39,409 nucleotides of DNA from Haloferula sp. (GCA_007126655.1 SLAV01000322.1:1-39409); one strand, 5' to 3'. Shown: positions 8,733-17,172, counted from the first letter of the stretch. The notes: generated by a model not told the origin, from the sequence alone. Made by a program: numbers and translations.

Positions 8733-10424
8733 ATGCGCCCCGACGCCCTGAGAAAATACCGCCCGTTCCCGCCCGTCGATCTGCCCGACCGGTGCTGGCC
8801 CGGCCGCGTGCTGGAATCCGCCCCGGAATGGTGCTCGGTTGACTTGCGCGATGGCAACCAGGCGCTGCCGCAGCCGATGTCCGTCGAGGAGAAACTCGCG
8901 TTTTTCGACGTGCTGGCGGGCATCGGTTTCAAGCAGATCGAGGTCGGCTTTCCCTCGGCTGCCGACAGCGAGTTCCAGTTCCTGCGCCGGCTCATCGACG
9001 AGGGCCGGATCCCGGACGACGTGACGATCCAGGTGCTGGTGCAGACGCGCGACCACCTGATCCGCCGCACCTTCGAGGCCATCGCCGGCGCGCGCCGCGC
9101 CATCGTGCACATCTACAATTCCACCTCGCCGCTGCAGCGCCGCGTCACATTCGCGGACGCGACGCGCGAATCGATCCGCAACATCGCGGTCGGGGGCGCG
9201 CGGCTGGTGAAAGAGCTGGTGCCCACCGTGCCGGAAACCGAGGTCGTCCTCCAGTATTCGCCCGAGTCTTTCTCCGATACCGAGCTGGATTTCGCCCTCG
9301 AATGCTGCCACGCGGTGATGGACGTGTGGCAGCCGACGCCGGAGAAAAAAATCATCCTCAACCTGCCCGCCACCGTCGAGTGGAGCACGCCGAACGTCCA
9401 CGCCGACCAGATCGAGTGGATGTGCCGGAATTTGAAAAACCGTGGTTCCGCGATCATTTCGCTGCACACCCACAACGACCGCGGCACCGGCGTGGCCGCC
9501 ACCGAACTCGGCCTCCTCGCCGGGGCCGACCGCGTCGAGGGAACGCTGTTTGGCAACGGCGAGCGCACCGGCAACCTCGACATCGTCACCGTCGCCCTCA
9601 ATCTGAACAGCCACGGCATCCCCACCGGGCTCGATTTCTCCGACCTGCCGACGCTGCGTGCCACCTACGAGAGCGTCACCCGCATGCTGGTGCCCGAGCG
9701 GCACCCCTACGCCGGCGAACTCGTCTTCACCGCGTTTTCCGGCTCGCACCAGGATGCCATCAAAAAAGGCCTCGACCGCAACGCCCGCGAGGCCCGGGAC
9801 GCGCCGGACCTGCCGTGGGGCGTGCCCTACCTCACCATTGACCCGCGCGACATCGGCCGATCCTACGAGGCGATCATCCGCATCAACTCGCAGTCCGGCA
9901 AAGGCGGCGTCGCCTACATCCTCGACCGCGAGCACGGCCTCGACCTGCCGAAGACGATGCAGCCGGCCGTCGGCAAGCGCATCTACGATCTCGCCGACAA
10001 CCGCGGCCGCGAACTCGATGCCGACGAGATCCGCGAGGTGTTCTACCGCGAGTTCGCGAACCTCGACGCGCCGCTCGCCCTGGTCGAATACGAACTGGTC
10101 CACGACACCGGGCACCGCGGCGAGGTGCGCTGCTCCGCGGTGATCCGCCACGACGGGGCGGAGCGCTCGATCGAGGGCGTCGGCAATGGTCCAATCAATG
10201 CCTTCGTCCACGCCCTGGAAAGCGCCGGCCTCAAGGACTTCAAGATCACCGACTACCGGTCGCACGCCGTGCGCGGCGGGTCGGATGCCAGCGCCGCCGC
10301 CTACGTGCAAACACAGCGCGATGGCGACGGGAAAATGCTGTGGGGCGCGGGCGTCGATCCCTCGATCGAAATGGCCGGCCTCAAGGCGCTCGTCACCGCG
10401 TGGAATCTTCTTCGCGCGGATTGA
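8733..10424 (+). CDS. leuA: 2-isopropylmalate synthase
   Basis: 563 residues. It condenses acetyl-CoA with 2-ketoisovalerate, the first committed step of leucine biosynthesis. The N-terminal TIM barrel opens SVDLRDGNQAL with the catalytic Arg and the metal-binding Asp; the metal His pair is in SLHTHNDRGTG; the barrel ends with LFGNGERTGNLD. The C-terminal part (from about residue 430) is the leucine-binding LeuA dimer domain with EGVGNGPINAFVHAL, so feedback inhibition by leucine is expected. Length and motifs fit the long LeuA form (LeuA type 2, as in actinobacteria) rather than the shorter enterobacterial one. The ATG at 8733 is chosen because the frame upstream lies antiregister over the metallo-hydrolase gene. 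No other leu gene is in the window. Confidence 0.95.
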   Translation: MRPDALRKYRPFPPVDLPDRCWPGRVLESAPEWCSVDLRDGNQALPQPMSVEEKLAFFDVLAGIGFKQIEVGFPSAADSEFQFLRRLIDEGRIPDDVTIQVLVQTRDHLIRRTFEAIAGARRAIVHIYNSTSPLQRRVTFADATRESIRNIAVGGARLVKELVPTVPETEVVLQYSPESFSDTELDFALECCHAVMDVWQPTPEKKIILNLPATVEWSTPNVHADQIEWMCRNLKNRGSAIISLHTHNDRGTGVAATELGLLAGADRVEGTLFGNGERTGNLDIVTVALNLNSHGIPTGLDFSDLPTLRATYESVTRMLVPERHPYAGELVFTAFSGSHQDAIKKGLDRNAREARDAPDLPWGVPYLTIDPRDIGRSYEAIIRINSQSGKGGVAYILDREHGLDLPKTMQPAVGKRIYDLADNRGRELDADEIREVFYREFANLDAPLALVEYELVHDTGHRGEVRCSAVIRHDGAERSIEGVGNGPINAFVHALESAGLKDFKITDYRSHAVRGGSDASAAAYVQTQRDGDGKMLWGAGVDPSIEMAGLKALVTAWNLLRAD

Positions 10425-10635
10425 CCGCCGCGGCGGTCTCGAGCTCCCGGTCGATTTCGCGCAGGCTCTCGAACATCGCCTCGCGGGCCTTGCCGGTCTC
10501 GTCGTCGGCGACGCTGCGGTCCATCATCCGGTTGAACGAACGCCCGAGCGCGCCCGGAATGCCGCACGAGGCGAGCAGCGGAAGTATCATGCCGATGACA
10601 ACCGCCAGCGCGGAGAGGTTGAATTTGCGTCGCAT
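10393..10635 (-). CDS. Small predicted lipoprotein
   Basis: 80 residues. Basic start MRRKFN, a hydrophobic core, and a lipobox LLASC with Cys24 indicate export and lipid attachment. The mature part is short, charged and probably helical (ETGKAREAMFESLREIDREL). No family is recognised. The frame extends upstream to 10947 but the signal peptide begins at this ATG. Its 3' end overlaps the 3' end of leuA by 32 bases on the opposite strand, so the coding sequences converge through each other. Upstream lies an AT-rich segment with two palindromes shared with the divergent acyltransferase gene. Confidence 0.7.
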   Translation of the reverse strand: MRRKFNLSALAVVIGMILPLLASCGIPGALGRSFNRMMDRSVADDETGKAREAMFESLREIDRELETAAAVNPREEDSTR

Positions 10636-10939
10636 GCGGAGGATTCCAGTGCCGGACGAGTCGCGCGTCAATCCGAAAGGTGGAACGAAGGCGTCGGGCG
10701 TTTGGCTTGAGCTTGGGCGGAGATGGAAAAGACCGGGACATCCTCCTTGAGGATGGACAAATTTTGTACCGATCGCGACAATAATTGTCCTGCCGACGCG
10801 TGTGAAGGTGGATAGCCAAATGGCTGCCGCGTCGTTTGGCCGGCCCGGCGAAGAGGCGACCTTGTCAAACCTGGCGGTCGCGGCGAGCATCGGCTCGCGT
10901 GCGCCGGAAAAGGCGTGCGCGCCCGGAGACCCGCCCGCC
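10636..10939. other. Divergent intergenic region with two palindromes
   Basis: 304 bases between the lipoprotein gene and the acyltransferase gene. The AT-rich core 10750-10792 contains the 11-base palindrome ACAAATTTTGT (10757-10767) and the 13-base palindrome GACAATAATTGTC (10777-10789), whose centres are 21 bases apart. The rest is GC-rich with no other structure seen. Confidence 0.5.
10757..10789. promoter_or_regulatory. Paired palindromes, candidate operator
   Basis: Two perfect odd-length palindromes with a common ACAA...TTGT outline and centres 21 bases (two helical turns) apart. This is the geometry expected for a dimeric repressor binding cooperatively to one DNA face. The regulator is not identifiable; the Fur-family and XRE proteins in the window are possible but unsupported candidates. 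Confidence 0.4.
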
Positions 10940-11623
10940 ATGAACAATAAAGCGCAAGCTCACCACCGCCACGCGATCCGCGGCGACGAGCGCTCGCGGC
11001 GGCTTGGGCGCGCGACCGGCTGGCTGATCCGCGGCTGGGCGGCGACCTGGCGCGTCCGGGTGAGGGACGACGCCGGCATTTGCGACCCGTCGAATTTCCC
11101 CGGGCCGGTGATCTACGCGTTGTGGCACGACATCATCTCGACGGTGCCGCCGGTTTGGCGTCGCCACGTCGGCGGTCACCGCCGCGCGGTGGTGCTCACG
11201 AGCGCGAGCCGGGACGGGGCGGTGCTGGAGGCGGCCATGGGCGTGTTCGGCATCGACGCGGTGCGCGGGTCCTCCTCGCGGCGCGCGGTGGCCGGGTTGA
11301 TCGGACTGCGCCAGGCGATGCGGGAGGGCCGCGACGCGTGCATCACGCCCGACGGCCCGCGCGGCCCGCGCCACGTCTGCCAGCCGGGCATCATCAAGCT
11401 GGCGCAGACCACGGGCGCGCCGATCATTCCGATCCGCGCCGGTTACAGTTCGTCACGCCGGCTCACGACGTGGGACCGCTTCATCATCCCGATGCCGTGC
11501 GCCGTGGTCCGCCTTTGTTTTGGCAGGCCCGTTTTCATCGCCAAGGACGCGGCCGACGCGGAGTTCCAAGCCGCGCGCGAAGGGTTGGAGCGCGAACTCG
11601 ACCTGCCGGTGGAGGATGAATGA
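10940..11623 (+). CDS. DUF374 lysophospholipid acyltransferase family protein
   Basis: 227 residues. Family hallmarks are ALWHDII (probable catalytic His63-Asp64 region), VLTSASRDG, RGSSSRRAV and TPDGPRGPRHVCQPG, all typical of DUF374/LPLAT-like acyltransferases that act on lipid A precursors or lysophospholipids at the inner membrane. Unlike classical glycerol-phosphate acyltransferases there is no HX4D box, which is normal for DUF374. The start at 10940 is chosen because the conserved region follows shortly after and the upstream in-frame extension is unconserved. Substrate unknown. It stops 21 bases before the stop of the convergent amidohydrolase. Confidence 0.82.
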   Translation: MNNKAQAHHRHAIRGDERSRRLGRATGWLIRGWAATWRVRVRDDAGICDPSNFPGPVIYALWHDIISTVPPVWRRHVGGHRRAVVLTSASRDGAVLEAAMGVFGIDAVRGSSSRRAVAGLIGLRQAMREGRDACITPDGPRGPRHVCQPGIIKLAQTTGAPIIPIRAGYSSSRRLTTWDRFIIPMPCAVVRLCFGRPVFIAKDAADAEFQAAREGLERELDLPVEDE

Positions 11624-11644
11624 CGGATCCGCCCGCCGTCGGCC

Positions 11645-12475
11645 TCAGAACCCGTAGATCCGTGCCGCATTGCCGCCCCAGAAGGCGGCCCGCTCGTCAT
11701 CGCCGAGTTGATCGACGAGTGTGTGGACGATCCTGGTCCACTCGGCGTGGGTGCTGCGCAGCAGGCACACAGGCCAGTCGGAGCCATACATGACGCGGTC
11801 CGGGCCGAAGGCCTCGTAAACCGTGTCGAAATACGGGCGGATGAGATCAAGATCCCATGAATCGCCGCGCACCTCGGTGAGTACGCCCGAGAACTTGCAG
11901 GAAACATGCGGGCGGCGCGCGAGTTCCCGGATGCCGGCGGCCCACTCCTCGTCGAAACCTTCGCGCGTGATCCGCGGCTTGGCGATATGATCAACGATGA
12001 AGGGTTGGTCGGGATGCCGGTCCACGAAGCGAATGGTCTGCGGCAGGTGTTTCCAGAAAATCAGGATGTCGTAGCGGAGTCCGTATTTCGTGAGGTTGCC
12101 GATGCCGGCGTTGAAGTCGTCGCGCAGGATGAAGTCGTCGTTCGGCTCGTCGTGGACGACGTGGCGCACCCCGGCGAGTTTCGGGTGCGCGGCGAACATC
12201 TCCAGATGCGGCTCGCCACCGTCGTGGCACAGCGGCGCCCAGCCGACAACGGCGCGGACGCGCGGGTTGGCATCGGCGATGGCGAGGAGGAAATCCGTCT
12301 CAGCAACAAGCTGGCGCGCCTGCACGACCACGCTGCCGTCGATGCCGGATTCGTCCAGCACGGTGTCGAGATCCGGCGAAAGGAAGTCGCGGCGGATGGC
12401 GGCGTGGTCGTCCGACATCCACACGTAATCGGTGTCGTTGATGGCCCAGAGGTGGTGGTGGCTGTCGATTTTCAT
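11645..12475 (-). CDS. COG3618 amidohydrolase (predicted lactone hydrolase)
   Basis: 276 residues, a compact TIM-barrel amidohydrolase. It opens MKIDSHHHLW, the HxH metal motif of the amidohydrolase-2 family, has VVGWAPL and FIVDHIAKPRI in the middle, and ends with MYGSDWPVC, the conserved Asp. COG3618 includes fuconolactonase, 4-sulfomuconolactone hydrolase and 2-pyrone-4,6-dicarboxylate hydrolase; no neighbour fixes the substrate, although sugar lactone hydrolysis would suit a polysaccharide-degrading bacterium. It lies 12 bases downstream of tatC on the same strand, so cotranscription is likely. Confidence 0.87.
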   Translation of the reverse strand: MKIDSHHHLWAINDTDYVWMSDDHAAIRRDFLSPDLDTVLDESGIDGSVVVQARQLVAETDFLLAIADANPRVRAVVGWAPLCHDGGEPHLEMFAAHPKLAGVRHVVHDEPNDDFILRDDFNAGIGNLTKYGLRYDILIFWKHLPQTIRFVDRHPDQPFIVDHIAKPRITREGFDEEWAAGIRELARRPHVSCKFSGVLTEVRGDSWDLDLIRPYFDTVYEAFGPDRVMYGSDWPVCLLRSTHAEWTRIVHTLVDQLGDDERAAFWGGNAARIYGF

Positions 12476-12487
12476 GGCGTTTGCGCG

Positions 12488-14140
12488 TCAGGGTTTCCGG
12501 GAATCCTCGCCATTTTCCGGCTCTTCGCCGTCCCGCGGGCCGTAGGAATCGGCCGGGCTGTCCTTGCCGGCGTCCGCACGGTCTCCGGCGGACTCCGAAC
12601 TTTCTTTCGCGGCGTCCGGGCCGTCCTTGGCGGGGCCGTCGCCGCCCTCCGCGTCCTTGGGCGGCAGGCCCATTTCGCGGCGGTATTCATCGGTCTCGTG
12701 ATACCAGTAGGGGTCGTCCGGATCGTCCGGCACTTCGGAGTGCCATTCGGGATCGTGGGGATCGACCGGGACGTCCTCGTTCCAGCCGCTGTCGCCGGCC
12801 TCGTAGTGGGTTTCGAGGTCACCGGCGGGCGGCGGTTCGTCCCTTCTGCGACCGCCTCCGCCGCTGATGCCGCCGCCTTCGTCGGGGCCGTCACCGCCAC
12901 CGTCATCGGGGTCGTCGTCGCCACCACCGCCGTCCGGATCATCGTCCGGATCATCGTTATCATGATCATCATCATCGCCGCCGTCGGGCTTCGCGGCGAG
13001 GCGGCGGGCGCGGCGTTCGGCGTATTCGCGGGCCTCCTGCTCCTCCTTGCGTTTGCGGCGGCGCTCGTCGAACCAGGTGAGCCAGATGCAGACCTCGTAG
13101 AGCAGGATCATCGGCACCGCCATCAGGCTCAGGGTGAGCGCGTCGGGAGTGGGCGTGATGACGGCCGCGGCGACGAAGATGGCCACGATCGCGTAGGAGC
13201 GTGTGTTCGACATCGTCGCGTAACTCAGCAGGCCGATCTTCACCAGTGCCATGACGACGACCGGCAGCTCGAAGGACAGGCCGAAGAGCAGGGTGAACTG
13301 GGTGGCGAAGGTGATGTATTCGCCGATCCGCCAGTCGTTGGAGACGCCCATGTTGTCGCCCCAGCCTTGGAAGAAATCGAGCGCCAGCGGCAGCACCACG
13401 AAGTAGGCGAAAAACACACCGGATATGAACAGCCCGAAGCCGATGGCCATCGCCGGCCACAGCACCCGTTTCTCACTGGCATGCAGGCCGGGCAGCACGA
13501 ACTGCAGCACGAACATCAGCAGCAGCGGGAACGAGATGACGATGGCCGCGAAAAAGGACAATTTCACCGAGAGCATGAATGTCTCGGTTGGTTTGAGGGC
13601 GGACATCATGCGGATGTTTCCGCGCGCGTCGATGTTCGGATCGGGCGATTTTTCGAGCAGGGCGGCGAGTTGGTTGCCGGAATCCTCGTCGAGATCGAGC
13701 GTCGCGATGAATCCGTCGCGCGCGGCCTCCGGCAATTCCCGCACCGCGCGCAGCAGCGCGACCATGCGGGCGTGAAACGCCATTTCCTCGTCGCCCAACG
13801 ATATGAAGAACGCCTCCCGCTCGGATTCGCGCAGCGCGGCGGCGGCGCGCTCGACGACCTTGGCGTTTTCCCACGTCTGCGCGTCCACCGGCCGCGGGGC
13901 TTCCCGGTCGCGTGTGGGGAGCGTCTCGCGCATCTGGGTTTCCCAGACGCGGTCGATCGGTCGTTGCATCACCTTGAAGAGGTATTCATGGAAGGCGAAG
14001 CACGCGATGAAGGTGATCAGCAGCGTGATGACGATGCGCGAGACGCACGTGCGCAAATCCTCGAGATGTTCGAGAAACGGTTTCTCATGATCCGGGTGGG
14101 CTTTTTCCCGGAGCTGGAAGAATTTCTTGAGGATGTACAT
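12488..14140 (-). CDS. tatC: Sec-independent protein translocase TatC, extended form
   Basis: 550 residues, about twice the roughly 260 usual for TatC, the receptor subunit of the twin-arginine translocase. The cytoplasmic start EKPFLEHLEDLR and helix 1 (about 32-50) are normal. Between helices 1 and 2 the periplasmic loop is about 130 residues (51-183) instead of about 30, mostly charged and helical. Helices 2-6 follow from residue 188 with SFPLLLMFVLQFVLPGL, the essential Glu in FGLSFELPV (Glu291) and VITPTPDALT. After helix 6 comes a basic stretch, then an about 165-residue Asp/Gly/Pro-rich acidic cytoplasmic tail (386-550). The start at 14140 is chosen because the conserved N-terminus follows it. 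Divergent from the serine protease gene; no tatA/B here. Confidence 0.93.
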   Translation of the reverse strand: MYILKKFFQLREKAHPDHEKPFLEHLEDLRTCVSRIVITLLITFIACFAFHEYLFKVMQRPIDRVWETQMRETLPTRDREAPRPVDAQTWENAKVVERAAAALRESEREAFFISLGDEEMAFHARMVALLRAVRELPEAARDGFIATLDLDEDSGNQLAALLEKSPDPNIDARGNIRMMSALKPTETFMLSVKLSFFAAIVISFPLLLMFVLQFVLPGLHASEKRVLWPAMAIGFGLFISGVFFAYFVVLPLALDFFQGWGDNMGVSNDWRIGEYITFATQFTLLFGLSFELPVVVMALVKIGLLSYATMSNTRSYAIVAIFVAAAVITPTPDALTLSLMAVPMILLYEVCIWLTWFDERRRKRKEEQEAREYAERRARRLAAKPDGGDDDDHDNDDPDDDPDGGGGDDDPDDGGGDGPDEGGGISGGGGRRRDEPPPAGDLETHYEAGDSGWNEDVPVDPHDPEWHSEVPDDPDDPYWYHETDEYRREMGLPPKDAEGGDGPAKDGPDAAKESSESAGDRADAGKDSPADSYGPRDGEEPENGEDSRKP

Positions 14141-14197
14141 GCGCGAACGCGGTGATTGAAAGCGGGCGGGCGCTCCCCGGCAAGGGCGGATGTGGTT

Positions 14198-14226
14198 TTG
14201 ACAAGCGGGTGCGGCTCGCGATGATG
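14198..14226 (+). promoter_or_regulatory. Candidate promoter of the trypsin-like lipoprotein gene
   Basis: TTGACA (14198-14203), 17-base spacer, ATGATG (14221-14226), ending five bases before the GTG start. The -35 is perfect and the -10 weak. The mRNA would be leaderless. Confidence 0.35.
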
Positions 14227-14231
14227 CGTCC

Positions 14232-14966
14232 GTGCGCGTTTTATTCACGATTCCGACGATGACCGCGGCAGCCTGCCTCGCGCTTGGTGCCTGCGCCACC
14301 ACGCCGCCCGCGGGCCCGCCGCCGGAGGATCTGTCGTTCCTTCCCGAGCGCTACGAGCGCGGGCGGGTCTTCCGCAATTACAACGCGGCGGGGCGCGCGC
14401 CCCTGGCGGACAACTGGACGTCGCGGTTTGATTTCTCCGGGGTGTCGTGGAACGACAACCGCACCGCCACCGCGATCTCGGACCGCCATGTGGTGATGGC
14501 CGGCCATTTCACCCGGAACAGGTCCACGCCCGTGGTATTCCACGAGCGCGACGGCACGCCACACAAACGGCGGCTCACTGGCATCACCAGCCTCCGGGGC
14601 ATGGGTGACATCGCGGTGGGCACGCTGGACGAGCCGCTGCCGCCCGAGATCGCCCGCTACCCGCTGGCCGCACCTGGCGACGCCACCTACAAACGCGCTG
14701 TGCTGGTGACCGACCAGGAACGCACCATATCGATCCATCGCATCGGCGTGGTTGGCGACCGACGCGTGCAGCTTGGTTACGATCCGGAAATCAATCGCCG
14801 CTACTGGCGCAATCTGGTTTCCGGAGACAGTGGAAACCCGGCATTCATCATCAAGGGTGGTGGTCTTCATCTGCTCACCACCTTCACATACGGCGGGCCG
14901 GGTCAGGGACCGTTCTACGGTCACCCGGAAATCCGGGCGCGGCTGGCGGAAATCACCAGCTCATGA
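14232..14966 (+). CDS. Trypsin-like serine protease, predicted lipoprotein
   Basis: 244 residues. A signal sequence ends in the lipobox LGAC (Cys21). A chymotrypsin-fold triad can be traced: His92 in HVVMAGHF, Asp126 in GMGDIAVG and Ser200 in SGDSGNPAF. The catalytic domain is small (about 150 residues). GTG is taken as start since the next ATG would leave a signal peptide without basic residues. Such proteins act in the periplasm or at the outer membrane; the substrate is unknown. Its stop overlaps the start of the next gene by four bases (ATGA), so both are translated together. Some members of this group are annotated only as hypothetical; the triad is my reading. Confidence 0.72.
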   Translation: MRVLFTIPTMTAAACLALGACATTPPAGPPPEDLSFLPERYERGRVFRNYNAAGRAPLADNWTSRFDFSGVSWNDNRTATAISDRHVVMAGHFTRNRSTPVVFHERDGTPHKRRLTGITSLRGMGDIAVGTLDEPLPPEIARYPLAAPGDATYKRAVLVTDQERTISIHRIGVVGDRRVQLGYDPEINRRYWRNLVSGDSGNPAFIIKGGGLHLLTTFTYGGPGQGPFYGHPEIRARLAEITSS

Positions 14967-15334
14967 ATCCCACGGAAACCATCTTCGTCTATGGCACGCT
15001 GCGTCCGGGTGGCTCGAACCATTTCCGGCTCGCGGATTCCGCGTCGCTGGGCGCGGCCACGGTTTGCGGGCGGCTTTACCGGGTGGATTGGTATCCGGCG
15101 TTGATTCCCGATGCGTCCGCAGGCGCTGTGGCGGGGGAATTGTTCGCCGTCTCCCCGGACACGCTCGCCTCGCTGGATGCGTTCGAGGGATCGGAATACC
15201 GGCGCGTGCGGATCGCGGTGACGCCCGCGGACGGCGGTGCCGCGGTGACGGCCTGGATCTGGGAGTTCATCGCGCCGGTCGATGAAACGCGGCGGATCGC
15301 GACTGGCGACTGGCTTTCGGTGGACCTCGGTTGA
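14963..15334 (+). CDS. Gamma-glutamylcyclotransferase-like (AIG2 fold) protein
   Basis: 123 residues of the GGCT fold: the opening motif FVYGTLRPGGSNH binds the gamma-glutamyl group, and DAFEGSEYRRVRI carries the probable catalytic acid. Known relatives release 5-oxoproline from gamma-glutamyl peptides or amines; the substrate here is not known. It overlaps the protease gene by four bases, an arrangement that hints at peptide processing, but that link is an inference. It ends 16 bases before the convergent NlpC/P60 gene. Confidence 0.85.
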   Translation: MNPTETIFVYGTLRPGGSNHFRLADSASLGAATVCGRLYRVDWYPALIPDASAGAVAGELFAVSPDTLASLDAFEGSEYRRVRIAVTPADGGAAVTAWIWEFIAPVDETRRIATGDWLSVDLG

Positions 15335-15350
15335 AAATGCCGCGCCGGAA

Positions 15351-15875
15351 TCACAACCGCGGCGGGTGCCTCACGTAGTGGCCGCGGCTCTGGCGGGTCT
15401 CCGGCCGCCAGCGCGGGCCGCGTTCGTTGCCCGGGCCGCCGGTGTCGAGACGCAGCCCTGCCACGGTCATGAAGACGTGTCCGTTGCGAACGTAGAGGGT
15501 GATCCAGCGTCCCTTGCCGCGGCGGCCGTAATCCATGAATCCGCTCGAAGTGAGCGAACCCTGCATCAGGCCGGCCTCGCGCAGCACATAGGACACCGAG
15601 CCGGAGCAGTCATACCCGGTGTCGTTGTGCCGTGCGTGGCCGCCGCCCCACTTGTAGGGCTTGCCCTGGAGCCGGTTGCCCGCCGCGATCGCCCGCTTCA
15701 CCGGCACCGGCGCGTTGCGTGGCGCGTAGGCCACACCGTCCTTCAGCATCGCGGTGCGACCGTGCTGGAACTGATAGGAAACCGGCTGCCGCGCCCGCAC
15801 CTGCGACGAACAGGAGACCACGCCGCTCGCGACGAAACAGCCGAGCAATATCAGTATGATCCATCGATGATGCAT
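15351..15875 (-). CDS. NlpC/P60-like lipoprotein, peptidoglycan endopeptidase
   Basis: 174 residues. A hydrophobic signal peptide ends with VVSC (Cys22), giving a lipoprotein. The NlpC/P60-type Cys-His core is seen in KPYKWGGGHARHNDTGYDCSG split over residues 72-92 (catalytic Cys90) and in GHVFMTVAG (His133). Such enzymes cut the stem peptides of peptidoglycan. The domain is compact and lacks a separate SH3 or LysM module, so targeting relies on the lipid anchor. It is encoded alone; the 190 bases upstream hold an AT-rich promoter-like stretch that also marks the edge of the restriction-modification module. Confidence 0.82.
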   Translation of the reverse strand: MHHRWIILILLGCFVASGVVSCSSQVRARQPVSYQFQHGRTAMLKDGVAYAPRNAPVPVKRAIAAGNRLQGKPYKWGGGHARHNDTGYDCSGSVSYVLREAGLMQGSLTSSGFMDYGRRGKGRWITLYVRNGHVFMTVAGLRLDTGGPGNERGPRWRPETRQSRGHYVRHPPRL

Positions 15876-16065
15876 GCGCGGAGGTTATCCGAAACCCTCA
15901 ACAAGGGCAAATGATTAATTTTTTAGAAAAATCCGGGATTCCTGATTATCTGCTTTTGATTAACCACGCGGACGGCACCGGCAGAGCCACGGGTTCCAGC
16001 AACCGGCGCAAGGATGACCCGGTCGGTCCGTGACTGCGTGACGTCCGGGTGCGGAAGACCGTCTT
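15876..16065. other. Intergenic region with AT-rich segment at edge of the restriction-modification module
   Basis: 190 bases between the NlpC/P60 start and the methyltransferase stop. The segment 15911-15965 is sharply AT-rich in a GC-rich background and presumably holds the NlpC/P60 promoter. No direct repeat or attachment site is visible. Confidence 0.35.
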
Positions 16066-17166
16066 TCAGGCGGCGCCATATCCGACGGCATCTTCGGCAA
16101 CCCAGCATTTTTGGTCGCCTCTCCATTCCTCGGTATCGGAAGAACCGCGCAAGACCTTCCCGAGTTCCGCCGCGACGACCGCCCCGAGCGCGGGTGGCAC
16201 GGAATTGCCTATCTGCCGGAATTTCGCGCACTGGCTGCCTGAAAACCTCATGCCAACGGGAAAACCCTGCAGGCAGGCGGCCTCTTCGACCGTCAAACGG
16301 CGGAGCCGTGGCGGCACTTCCGCAGCCGGACTCGCACCGGCGAGAAGACGCCCGTGATATCCGACCACCCAGGGCTTCGCGCTTCTCTTTTCCAATGCGA
16401 GCTGATCGATGATCGGCGTCCGGTTGCCTCCCATTGACGCGGGCAGGGTCAAGGCCGGGCCGTCGAGGTCGATCGGGCGCCCCTGGCCGTTGAAGAGCAT
16501 TCCCGCATACGGACTCTTCCGCAGGACCGGAAATCTCGCGGCGGTCACCTTTGCCTTGCAGACCGAGTCATTGCCGGGCGATCCATATGCCGGCAGGGCC
16601 GACAATGCCTCACGCACGGTCACCCGCTTTCCGCGGATCACGGGGCGGGTCACAACTCCGGATTTCGTGCCAATCAGGAACATCCGCTCCCTCAATTGCG
16701 GAACGCCGAAATCGGCGGCGTTCAATACCAGCACGCGACAACGGTATCCGAGGCTTTCCCCTTTTGCCTCAAGCGCGCTGATCATGCCCGACCACCGCGT
16801 GTTCATCGCGAGCGCCTTGACGTTCTCCATCACAAAAGCGGTGGGATCCAGCCTTTCGACGACACGGAAGAATTCCCAGACCTGTTTGCTGCGCGGGTCA
16901 TCGGGATCCATCCTTCCCGCCACCGAAAACCCCTGGCATGGCGGGCCGCCGATCACGACATCCGCCGAATTCCGCCCGGGAAGGTCCGCCTTGGCAATGT
17001 CGCCGCAGGATATCTCAGGAATCTCGTGTTTCCGCCGGACAAGCTCGTTTCCGTAGGTTTCCAGTGCGAATGAATCCATGTCGTTGGCCCAGATGGTCTT
17101 GAAGCCCGCTTCGGAAAACCCCAAGTCAAGGCCGCCGCATCCGGTGTAAAGTGACACACAATTCAT
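16066..17166 (-). CDS. DNA (cytosine-5) methyltransferase of a Type II restriction-modification system
   Basis: 366 residues. All key C5-methyltransferase motifs are present: motif I LYTGCGGLDLGF (residues 7-17), motif IV GGPPCQGFS with catalytic Cys77, motif VI MENVKAL (Glu114), motif VIII QLRERMFLIG, motif IX LTVEEAACLQGFP and motif X FRQIGNSVPPAL. It transfers a methyl group from S-adenosylmethionine to cytosine C5. The target-recognition region is short, about residues 170-285, containing NGQGRPIDLDGPALTLP; the recognition sequence cannot be inferred. It is divergent from a small regulator and the presumed nuclease, the classic layout of a controlled Type II system. A perfect -35 TTGACA lies upstream and the -10 ends six bases before ATG. 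Confidence 0.95.
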   Translation of the reverse strand: MNCVSLYTGCGGLDLGFSEAGFKTIWANDMDSFALETYGNELVRRKHEIPEISCGDIAKADLPGRNSADVVIGGPPCQGFSVAGRMDPDDPRSKQVWEFFRVVERLDPTAFVMENVKALAMNTRWSGMISALEAKGESLGYRCRVLVLNAADFGVPQLRERMFLIGTKSGVVTRPVIRGKRVTVREALSALPAYGSPGNDSVCKAKVTAARFPVLRKSPYAGMLFNGQGRPIDLDGPALTLPASMGGNRTPIIDQLALEKRSAKPWVVGYHGRLLAGASPAAEVPPRLRRLTVEEAACLQGFPVGMRFSGSQCAKFRQIGNSVPPALGAVVAAELGKVLRGSSDTEEWRGDQKCWVAEDAVGYGAA

Positions 17167-17172
17167 TATGCG

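Noticed and set aside
11906-14155. 749-residue plus-strand open frame
   Set aside because: It is the antisense of tatC and the amidohydrolase gene; composition is Val/Gly/His-rich without motifs.
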